Assembly: GCF_002735695.1 (NCBI RefSeq)
Contig: NZ_PDZH01000051.1
Span: 1 to 32,038, forward strand
Length of the DNA stretch: 32,038 nt
Origin: Chitinimonas sp. BJB300
GTDB taxonomy: Bacteria; Pseudomonadota; Gammaproteobacteria; Burkholderiales; Chitinimonadaceae
Direction: 5' to 3'
How positions within the stretch are numbered: position 1 is the first letter of the stretch; each line of letters starts with the position of its first letter. The notes under the pieces were generated by a model. It was not told the DNA's origin. It did no database searches and worked only from the letters and a program-made list of their open reading frames with translations. A program made the translations under genes and the position numbers. Positions 1 to 5,242 of the stretch are shown one piece after another.

Positions 1-276
1 GACCAACGCAAAGCCATCACCGCCCTGGCCCTCTAGTGCCCGACAGACAAAGCGACCTGCGTCTTTGTCTATCCATTGGAAACGGTCAGTACCGCCACAG
101 CAAGGACAGGGTCGATTGCGCTTGCTGCTAAAGGTATCTGCCGACAGGCCGAGTGCCGTTAAGATTGAAGCCCAACGACCACTAGCGGCATAACGCACGG
201 TCTCAGCATCAAGGCGGGGCATATTCCGGGCAAAGTTCACCCCTTCCCGTCTGGCGGGAATCAATAACTTGCTCAT
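1..276 (-). CDS. P4-type DNA primase/helicase, N-terminal zinc-ribbon part (cut by window edge)
   Basis: The reading frame opens with ATG at 276 and runs off the left edge after 92 codons. A good Shine-Dalgarno (AAGGA) lies about 7 bases upstream of the ATG. The fragment contains CPCCGGTDRF (about residues 57-66), which is the first half of the zinc ribbon of P4 alpha-like phage primases. In that family it precedes TOPRIM and helicase domains that prime and unwind DNA for element replication. The second half reads F-V-C-R-A-L-E followed by a GGDG motif, so the usual second CxxC pair shows only one cysteine. The gene lies 11 bp downstream of the antirepressor gene on the same strand, as expected for the replication gene of a P4-like element. 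Confidence 0.8.
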   Translation of the reverse strand, partial: MSKLLIPARREGVNFARNMPRLDAETVRYAASGRWASILTALGLSADTFSSKRNRPCPCCGGTDRFQWIDKDAGRFVCRALEGQGGDGFALV

Positions 277-287
277 ATTTTTAATCC

Positions 288-1055
288 TTAGCGGAGAGCT
301 ACGGTGTCTTGCCGGTGGGAAGCTTCACCAACGCCAGTCGTGTGCTGAACCCGGAATCGCTTCTGAATGAAGGCCAAACCTTTGCCGGTCACTAACGTCC
401 GGGCATAGATATGCTTTTCGCCTTTTGGATCGTTGTAATGCTTCTCGACAACCCGAAAATGTCCAGCATCAATGTATTGCTGATAGGGTAGATTGCCACG
501 CATCAACAGGCCCTCATCGCGCAGAAACTTGAACAGGCGATTAGGTCCAGTGCCCAGCACTTTGGCGATCTCCTGCACGCTCTGGCAATTGATGGCGCCT
601 ACCACGGCATCATGGAAGGCGGCTTTAGGTGCCTGTTCCTGCACCTTGGCTTCGAGCGCCACAACCTTGTCCGTATAAGCCAATAACGCAGTACGCAGCC
701 TGGTTGGGTCGGATAGCGCTGCATTCAAGTCGATGACATTGGACTTGGCCCGCTGCTCACACTCGATGAAGTAGCGTCGAGCCTGTTTGCCTTTTTCGTT
801 GCGCTCGACCATTGCCAACTCTTTTGCCATGTCAATGCTGATGGCGTATTCGATACGGGGGCGACCTTTTGGGGTATTTTCCCGAAAAGTCACAAAGTCC
901 TGATTTTCAAGGAAATCGTATTGCTCGATGCGCTTCCTGATCCAGTGGGAGAATCCTTCACCGCACCCTAAAAAGACATGCAGTTCGCGAGCATTAACGG
1001 TTTGAATGGTGCCATCACCAATCTGGCGTTCAGCAACTTGGATGAGTTCACTCAT
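288..1055 (-). CDS. Phage antirepressor, AntA/AntB domain plus KilAC (ANT C-terminal) domain
   Basis: This 255-residue protein has two parts. An AntA/AntB-type domain lies at about residues 18-90 (it contains VNARELHVFLG and the phrase ENQDFVTF). A KilAC-type phage antirepressor C-terminal domain lies at about 140-240, with VQEIAKVLGTGPNRLFKFLR resembling a winged-helix segment. Proteins of this family bind and inactivate phage repressors or act as DNA-binding regulators. The ATG at 1055 has AGGAG about 9 bases upstream. The start lies 3 bp after the stop of the preceding small gene, so translation is probably coupled to it. In phages P1 and P7 the order is c4 RNA, icd, ant. The same order is seen here, so expression is probably governed by the structured RNA at 1455-1547. 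Confidence 0.85.
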   Translation of the reverse strand: MSELIQVAERQIGDGTIQTVNARELHVFLGCGEGFSHWIRKRIEQYDFLENQDFVTFRENTPKGRPRIEYAISIDMAKELAMVERNEKGKQARRYFIECEQRAKSNVIDLNAALSDPTRLRTALLAYTDKVVALEAKVQEQAPKAAFHDAVVGAINCQSVQEIAKVLGTGPNRLFKFLRDEGLLMRGNLPYQQYIDAGHFRVVEKHYNDPKGEKHIYARTLVTGKGLAFIQKRFRVQHTTGVGEASHRQDTVALR

Positions 1056-1058
1056 ACC

Positions 1059-1391
1059 TCATGCTCCTACTGCCGAAGTTAGCGCAGCGCGCTGCGCATT
1101 CCATCGGCGGTGCCGAGCATCATCCACATAGTGACAACCAACCTCTTCGGCTTGGGCGTTGATGCTGTTCTGGATGTCGTCCGCCTTGCCCCATATCATT
1201 TGCAAGGCATAAGCGATGTTGTCCATATGCTGGTAGCTATCTGGTGTTTCGAGCCAAGCCAGAGCGAGTCTGGCAATGGCGGTCATTTCAGACAGTCCAT
1301 CTTGCGACAAGCGATCCATTGACTTCACCGCATTGCGCAGCTGGTGGATTTCAGGGTTGTCGCACTTGGGAGCGGTCGTGTTCAAAGCCAT
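1059..1391 (-). CDS. Hypothetical protein in the icd position, upstream of the antirepressor gene
   Basis: The 110-residue product is not recognised and shows no signal peptide or membrane segment. It is mostly helical in character, with TAIARLALAWLETPDSYQHM in the middle. The ATG at 1391 has a strong Shine-Dalgarno (AGGAGG, 6 bases upstream). The bases just before this Shine-Dalgarno (1402-1415) are complementary to two segments of the C4-like RNA, so its translation is a likely target of antisense control. It ends 3 bp before the antirepressor gene. By position it corresponds to icd of phage P1, whose translation is needed for ant expression. Sequence similarity to Icd itself is not claimed. 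Confidence 0.6.
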   Translation of the reverse strand: MALNTTAPKCDNPEIHQLRNAVKSMDRLSQDGLSEMTAIARLALAWLETPDSYQHMDNIAYALQMIWGKADDIQNSINAQAEEVGCHYVDDARHRRWNAQRAALTSAVGA

Positions 1392-1401
1392 GATTGGCCT
1401 C

Positions 1402-1415
1402 CTAGTGTTTTGAGT
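1402..1415 (-). promoter_or_regulatory. Predicted antisense target site (copy 2) at the icd-position gene's ribosome-binding site
   Basis: Read on the minus strand, this 14-base site is ACTCAA-A-ACACTAG, and its last AG begins the AGGAGG Shine-Dalgarno of the gene starting at 1391. ACTCAA can pair with UUGAGU of the C4-like RNA (1462-1467). ACACTAG can pair with CUAGUGU in its hairpin loop (1474-1480). Pairing would mask the ribosome-binding site. A second copy, differing by one base, lies at 1617-1630. Confidence 0.55.
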
Positions 1416-1454
1416 GAAATGGCCTCCAAACCGGGTAGTAGCCGGTGTAGAGGT

Positions 1455-1547
1455 GGGCGGGACTCAACTCGGCACACTAGCTGCCGTGGCCTCATTCCCC
1501 TTGCGGGTCTTGTATTCGGCCTATCGTCCCGCCCTTTGAAAAAGGGC
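1455..1547 (-). ncRNA. Structured RNA resembling the C4 antisense RNA of P1/P7/P4-type phages
   Basis: The segment folds on either strand and fits a C4-type RNA on the minus strand. A 9-bp perfect stem (1455-1463 with 1526-1534) closes a multibranch fold. Inside it, CGGCA/TGCCG (1470-1474 with 1482-1486) forms a hairpin with a 7-base loop, and GGCC pairs near 1488 and 1518 can close a second arm. A competing hairpin, GCCCTTT/AAAGGGC, covers 1531-1547. The loop plus an adjacent single-stranded stretch are complementary to both copies of a 14-base site that flanks the RNA, one of them at the downstream gene's Shine-Dalgarno. This is the arrangement known for the c4 repressor RNA, which controls ant through icd. 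The assignment rests on structure, complementarity and gene order. RNA ends are approximate. Confidence 0.6.
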
Positions 1548-1616
1548 ATTACACCAAAGTGCAGGGCGCACGATGGACGTAAAAAAACCGCACAGCTTGG
1601 GTGCTTGCGGGTACTA

Positions 1617-1630
1617 CTAGCGTTTTGAGT
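1617..1630 (-). promoter_or_regulatory. Predicted antisense target site (copy 1) upstream of the C4-like RNA
   Basis: This copy matches the site at 1402-1415 at 13 of 14 bases. The single change turns one predicted pair with the C4-like RNA into a G-U wobble, so pairing is kept. In P1 the c4 RNA likewise has matching sequences both upstream of itself and at the ant/icd start. Confidence 0.5.
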
Positions 1631-1636
1631 GCGCCC

Positions 1637-1666
1637 AGTATCGCTGCCCTGTAAGCGCCCAGTCAA
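1637..1666 (-). promoter_or_regulatory. Candidate sigma-70 promoter for the C4-like RNA and antirepressor transcript
   Basis: On the minus strand TTGACT (1661-1666) is followed after 18 bases by GATACT (1637-1642). These match the consensus hexamers at 5 of 6 and 4 of 6 bases. Transcription would begin near 1630, right at the first antisense target copy and upstream of the structured RNA. Confidence 0.4.
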
Positions 1667-1725
1667 GCGGCTCGCCGAGGAAAATGTGGGAGAAGAGCCC
1701 GGCGCACGGACCAAATACCCAGTCA

Positions 1726-2475
1726 TTACGCAGCCTCCTTCAACAACTCAACTACGGTTGGTTTCCACAGAATCTGGTAGCCGGAATGGCCGTTACGAGA
1801 AAATGGCCGTGCTTCTGCCCAAGTTTGGCCGGCTTCGGTTAATTCCCAGTCATCGCGATCATTGCGAACTTGCAGGCCAATGACCGCAAGGCGTAGGTTG
1901 GTCGCTTTGGCGTTAGCACCCATCAACTGTCCCAGCCTAGTCGGCGTCATGCTTGCCAGCACCTCATCACAGGTAGGTAGCGAGCGACGCAGCGACTCTA
2001 CGGATAGACCGGTGTTTTCAGCAACGCAGGCGAGCGTCGCAGCCATCGCAATGCCCTGCTTGACCCCTGGCATTTGGGCGATAGCCTCACCAAGCAACAG
2101 AATCGCGGCAACCCGATCTTGCGCGGGGGCGGGTACCGGTAGCTTGGCAGGTGTGGTGTGGTAAGCCCCAGTCTTGCGGATTGAGGGCAGCACCTCACTA
2201 GTTACCCAGCGCTTGAATCGTTTAGCTTCTGGTTTGCGACTACCGAGCACCAATGCATAAAGGCCGGACTCGCTGACGGTTGTCATCTCTTGCTCACCTC
2301 CAAGGGTGTGAATTGAATTCACTCCCTTTTCATCACCGTCAAGGCGTTCCAATGCTTTGCGGTCTAGTGTGAGCGCTGCCAGTACATCGGCAGCTATAAA
2401 CCATGGCGCGCCGTCATTACCCACAACAACCCGTAAGCCCTGAGTATCAAAATTAAAAGCGACAAGCTGATTCAT
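1726..2475 (-). CDS. Bro-N domain phage antirepressor / regulator
   Basis: The N-terminal part (about residues 3-105 from the chosen start) is a Bro-N domain. It contains FNFDTQGLRVVVGNDGAPWF, then ESGLYALVLGSRKPEAKRFK and a segment ending VLPSIRKTG, which are hallmarks of BRO-family antirepressors. The C-terminal part is less conserved and carries a predicted DNA-binding-like stretch around ENTGLSVESLRRSL. ATG at 2475 is preferred because it makes a four-base ATGA overlap with the stop of the upstream AlpA gene and has GGGAG about 9 bases upstream. An upstream GTG at 2484 is possible. It is the second antirepressor-type gene in this island, and its partner repressor is not in the window. Confidence 0.8.
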   Translation of the reverse strand: MNQLVAFNFDTQGLRVVVGNDGAPWFIAADVLAALTLDRKALERLDGDEKGVNSIHTLGGEQEMTTVSESGLYALVLGSRKPEAKRFKRWVTSEVLPSIRKTGAYHTTPAKLPVPAPAQDRVAAILLLGEAIAQMPGVKQGIAMAATLACVAENTGLSVESLRRSLPTCDEVLASMTPTRLGQLMGANAKATNLRLAVIGLQVRNDRDDWELTEAGQTWAEARPFSRNGHSGYQILWKPTVVELLKEAA

Positions 2476-2783
2476 TTGCCGCACTCCCCGGCCGTGTTTC
2501 GCGCTTTCTTTCTGCTTGCTGGGCGGCTGTCAGTGCTGCTGTTACGGCTACCGGCAATGCGCGACTCAATCCATGCGTTCACTTCAGACTCAACCCAACC
2601 GACGCTGTCTCCGCCCAAGCTAATTTGAGTCGGGAAGGTAGCGTCATGGCGCGGGCTGTGAGGGTTGAGCTTGTCGTAGATCGCCGAGCGGGATAACCCA
2701 GTTCTGGTTTCAAGCTGTTTACGGCGGATGATGGTAGGGAGCGTTGCTTGGGCTTGCGGCTGTGCGGTGAATTGCGACTTCAT
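2472..2783 (-). CDS. AlpA-family transcriptional regulator (small winged-helix protein)
   Basis: The central part matches the AlpA phage regulator family: a leading IIRRKQLETRTGLSRSAIYD helix-turn-helix, then TFPTQISLGGDSVGWVESEV and a following NAWIESRI. Members bind DNA as small excisionase/MerR-like winged-helix proteins and often activate integrase or excision. ATG at 2783 (MKSQFTAQ) is chosen because GGAGA lies 8 bases upstream, giving about 103 residues. A GTG at 2834 and an ATG at 2798 are possible but lack a ribosome-binding site. The lysine- and arginine-rich tail after residue 85 is longer than in many family members. It overlaps the Bro-N gene by four bases. Confidence 0.82.
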   Translation of the reverse strand: MKSQFTAQPQAQATLPTIIRRKQLETRTGLSRSAIYDKLNPHSPRHDATFPTQISLGGDSVGWVESEVNAWIESRIAGSRNSSTDSRPASRKKARNTAGECGK

Positions 2784-2854
2784 TTTTAGGGTCTCCATGT
2801 GTGCCAGTGCGGCCAATGGATGCCTATTATTCACAGTATTTAGATGGCGGCAAC

Positions 2855-2873
2855 AAGCCCCCTCAGGCTTTTT
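2855..2873 (+). terminator. Possible small rho-independent terminator on the plus strand
   Basis: AAGCC and GGCTT (2855-2859, 2866-2870) form a 5-bp stem with a 6-base loop, followed by TTT. It lies in the leader upstream of the AlpA gene but points the opposite way, so it would stop antisense transcripts. The stem is short and could be chance. Confidence 0.3.
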
Positions 2874-2987
2874 CGCCTACTCATCGGGCTTTAGGAAGCC
2901 TTGGTTGAAGCGTGCCCGAACTCCCTGAAATCCGCATGGAATGTGTGGGACGTGCTGGGACGATGCAAGGAAATGTACCTTCTATGC

Positions 2988-3027
2988 TTTTCAATGATCT
3001 TAATATGCAATTCATTGAAAAATTCAA
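2988..3027 (-). promoter_or_regulatory. Candidate alpA-operon promoter overlapped by a 10-bp inverted repeat
   Basis: On the minus strand TTGAAT (3022-3027) and TATTAA (3000-3005) are spaced by 16 bases in an A+T-rich stretch, about 215 bp upstream of the AlpA start. The perfect inverted repeat TTTTCAATGA / TCATTGAAAA (2988-2997 and 3012-3021) straddles this promoter, with its two arms 24 bp apart. This looks like a repressor operator controlling the AlpA-antirepressor operon. The rest of the 2784-3442 gap shows no convincing gene. Confidence 0.45.
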
Positions 3028-3243
3028 TTACCAATATAATTATTTATTCTTAAGAAAATTGATACATCGAACAAGTAATTTGCTCGCAAATCCGCTCTGG
3101 AGAACAGTTACAGCGAAATGGTGTTTGCTTGATGGCTGGTTTTTTCGGCGTATGCGGGGCGAGTTGATAGATGGCAGATGGTCAAGGCGGCAGGCAACAA
3201 CTGGCTTACTTTGGTTACATCACCAAGCAGGCGGTGTATCCAA

Positions 3244-3323
3244 GGTGTAACCACCAAAGCCCTTTAATACCCTGTATCTACAAGACATTATGTAATGAGT
3301 TACACCGTAACACCGGTTACACC
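3244..3323. repeat. GTTACACC repeats between integrase and AlpA genes
   Basis: GTTACACC occurs at 3299-3306 and 3316-3323, with GTAACACC between them (3307-3314) and the reverse complement GGTGTAAC at 3244-3251. The middle copies create a GTAAC-ACCG-GTTAC palindrome. The cluster lies about 120-200 bp downstream of the integrase stop. Sites of this type in P4-like islands can bind AlpA/Xis or integrase arms, but that role is inferred only from position. Confidence 0.45.
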
Positions 3324-3442
3324 TGTTTTTAGGTCGCACACGAGTTCGGCTTGGTTTTCTGCTTCTTTCCACCAAGCAAACCCGTTATATGCCGCTTGGC
3401 TTTAGGACTTGGTTGGAGAAGTAACCAGCTTTCGTAGATATC

Positions 3443-4846
3443 TCAGGCCCGTTTAATCAATGGGATGACATTCTCCGCGTTGGCACGGGTCAACAAGTCG
3501 AGCCGATTACCTAGCAAGGAAAATGCCGCTCGGCGCTCTTCAAGTAGCTCGGCACGTTGGTAAATCCGCTTCACCTTATTGTCCTCCGCATGGTTCAAGC
3601 ATTTCTCGATTACGTCACCACGCACACCAAGGTTGCCTAGCATGGTTGCCCCTGTGCGGCGTAGATCGTGGGCGGTCCAATCACCGCCTGATAGGCTCAG
3701 CGCATCAAAAGTCTTTGTGCGGTTACTGAGGGCCGTAGTGCGTTGCCTGTCTTTAATCTGTTTTTGGACAGTCTTGATGCATACATAGCCTTCGCGTCGC
3801 GTGGCAGGAAATACCCACGTTTCATCTATCGCATAGGCTACTCGGGCTTTTGCAAATTCACGTGGGCCTCGCAATCGCTTGAACTGCTGCAAAGCAAAGT
3901 CGGAAAGGTGAATTAAATGCGCTTCCCCGTTCTTGCTGTGCTCGGCGGGGATGCGCCATTCTTTCTTTTCGAAATCCACATCTTGCCAACGCGCCCTTAC
4001 GACTTCCCCAACCCGCGCCAGAGTAGAAAGCATGAGCCAGATAGCACACTGTGTCGGTAACTCCAGTCGGGCAGGGCCGGCGACATTCACCAGACCGGAA
4101 ACTGGGACAGTAGCAGCGAGTTGGTGGATTTCATTCGGTGATAGCACACGATCTCGCTCCTCTTCTTTTCCGCCTGCATGTTCCTTGGATATAAGCGCTG
4201 TCGGGTCTATTTCCACATACTCACGAATCAACGCATAGCGGAACATCTGGCGTAAGTCAGATAGAACACGGTTCGCCATTCGGCCAACACCACGGGCAGT
4301 AATGTCATCTAGCAAGGCCATGACGTGCCTGCGGCGCACGTCTTCAAGCGCCATACTGCCAATAGAGGGCAATACGTCCTTCTCGAATGCACGCCGAACT
4401 TCTTTCCCCGCATCCTTACGCTTGGTCGCAGCGGCGCTATGCCAAGCTTCAAACAGGCTGCTTATCGTATGCCGGTTTGCCAGCTTAGCAGCCTCCGCGT
4501 CGGCCTCACGCAGCCTCGCTGCCTCTTCCCGCTTTTGTCGCTCTGCCTGCTCTCGCTCGAAGTTGGCTTGCTCTATGGGGTCTCCCCCCTCCGCGACTAT
4601 GGCCCGTAGCCGGTCACGTTCAGCACGGATAGTCGCCAAGTCAGAAGCTGGCCAACTTCCGCAGCGCTTTTCCCGACGCTTGTCTCCGACGCGGAATTGG
4701 TAGGTAAAGCTGATGGATATCCGGTCATCACGACCAATCGACACGACACCGGAAAGGCCGCCGCCATCTTTGACAGTTGTTCCCTTGGCTTCAAGCTTCA
4801 GACTTTTGAGGTAGAGCACCGTTAATTGGTTCTCGCGTTTTGCCAT
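3443..4846 (-). CDS. Tyrosine recombinase / P4-type integrase
   Basis: This 467-residue integrase inserts and excises the island at a tRNA gene. The N-terminal part (about 1-90) is an arm-binding domain of the DUF4102 type. It is followed by a charged helical linker (95-122), a SAM-like core-binding domain (about 128-220) and the catalytic domain. The active-site residues are visible: Arg278 in TLARVGE, His393 and Arg396 in AHDLRRTG, His419 in CLNHAE, and the nucleophile Tyr429 in KRIYQRA. The length is a little above that of typical P4 integrases (about 400-440). The ATG at 4846 lacks a strong Shine-Dalgarno. It is adjacent to, and transcribed away from, the tRNA-Pro fragment at 4999-5048, which supports that fragment as the attachment site. 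Confidence 0.93.
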   Translation of the reverse strand: MAKRENQLTVLYLKSLKLEAKGTTVKDGGGLSGVVSIGRDDRISISFTYQFRVGDKRREKRCGSWPASDLATIRAERDRLRAIVAEGGDPIEQANFEREQAERQKREEAARLREADAEAAKLANRHTISSLFEAWHSAAATKRKDAGKEVRRAFEKDVLPSIGSMALEDVRRRHVMALLDDITARGVGRMANRVLSDLRQMFRYALIREYVEIDPTALISKEHAGGKEEERDRVLSPNEIHQLAATVPVSGLVNVAGPARLELPTQCAIWLMLSTLARVGEVVRARWQDVDFEKKEWRIPAEHSKNGEAHLIHLSDFALQQFKRLRGPREFAKARVAYAIDETWVFPATRREGYVCIKTVQKQIKDRQRTTALSNRTKTFDALSLSGGDWTAHDLRRTGATMLGNLGVRGDVIEKCLNHAEDNKVKRIYQRAELLEERRAAFSLLGNRLDLLTRANAENVIPLIKRA

Positions 4847-4998
4847 TCTGCTGCCCCGACAAATGCCCCGACAAAAAATCAGGATTGGCGCGGATTGTGC
4901 CGGACTTCCTGGGAATGGACAAGAACACAGAACCTAGTGTTTACAAGGGTTTCAGGCCATATATTGGATTCCTTCGGCCCTTGGTGGAACGCTATTCG

Positions 4999-5048
4999 CT
5001 TGCTTCGGGAGCAAGGGGTAGGAGGTTCGAATCCTCTCACGCCGACCA
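4999..5048 (+). other. 3' fragment of tRNA-Pro(CGG), predicted attachment-site copy
   Basis: From 4999 the sequence matches the 3' part of a tRNA-Pro. It has an anticodon stem CTTGC/GCAAG with the 7-base loop TTCGGGA (anticodon CGG at 5006-5008). A T-arm follows, GGAGG / TTCGAAT / CCTCT (5021-5037), then acceptor strand CACGCCG, discriminator A and encoded CCA (5046-5048). The 5' partner CGGCGTG and a normal D-arm are missing upstream; the sequence before 4999 is unrelated. The gene is therefore truncated at the anticodon stem. This fits the displaced copy left when an island integrates into the 3' half of tRNA-Pro(CGG), with an intact gene rebuilt at the other end. Confidence 0.75.
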
Positions 5049-5095
5049 TATATGTAAAAAGCCGATGCATAGACATCGGCTTTTTACATATATGG
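5046..5095. terminator. 22-bp perfect inverted repeat, strong bidirectional terminator after the tRNA fragment
   Basis: The arms 5046-5067 and 5074-5095 are perfect reverse complements around a 6-base loop. The core GCCGATG/CATCGGC is flanked by A5 and T5 tracts, so it has terminator features in both directions. The left arm begins inside the CCA end of the tRNA fragment. It was presumably the terminator of the original tRNA gene. Confidence 0.75.
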
Positions 5096-5141
5096 TTTTG
5101 TTTTCAATAAGAAAAATTAGCTTTACGAGCAACAACACCAC

Positions 5142-5180
5142 AAAAAAAGTTCCCGCCGGTCCGAAGACCTAAGGCGGGAA
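5142..5180 (-). terminator. Rho-independent terminator of the gabT-gabD operon
   Basis: On the minus strand TTCCCGCC pairs with GGCGGGAA, enclosing an inner GGTC-TTCG-GACC tetraloop hairpin. This is followed by C and a run of seven T residues. It lies about 60 bp after the gabD stop. Confidence 0.75.
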
Positions 5181-5242
5181 GAGGAGGAGGAAATGGTTCG
5201 CACCCAAAAACCAGTGCGATTAATGTAATCGTAGCGCCGAAG

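Larger units (their letters stand above)
1..5048. mobile_element. End of a P4-like satellite prophage / genomic island
   Basis: This stretch carries only mobile-element functions: tyrosine integrase, AlpA regulator, two antirepressors, a C4-like structured RNA and a P4-type primase fragment. It stops at a 3' fragment of tRNA-Pro, the usual attachment target of P4-type integrases. To the right the chromosome resumes with gabD. The left end lies outside the window, so the total size is unknown. The integrase sits next to the displaced tRNA fragment and is transcribed away from it. No capsid, tail or lysis gene is seen here, which fits a satellite or integrative island but does not exclude structural genes further left. 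Confidence 0.85.

Noticed and set aside
1382-1726. Open frames on both strands across the 1392-1725 gap (up to 114 codons)
   Set aside because: They overlap the structured C4-like RNA and its repeats, lack recognisable domains and ribosome-binding sites, and are better explained by the non-coding element.
2912-3250. Plus-strand open frame of 112 codons in the island control region
   Set aside because: It crosses the A+T-rich promoter and inverted repeat, has no Shine-Dalgarno and no family resemblance, and runs against all other genes of the island.
4910-5048. A complete tRNA gene ending at 5048
   Set aside because: No acceptor 5' strand CGGCGTG and no foldable D-arm are found upstream of the anticodon stem, so only the 3' part is present.
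4840-5172. Open frames over the attachment-site region
   Set aside because: They span the tRNA fragment and the perfect palindrome, and their translation has no protein-like features.
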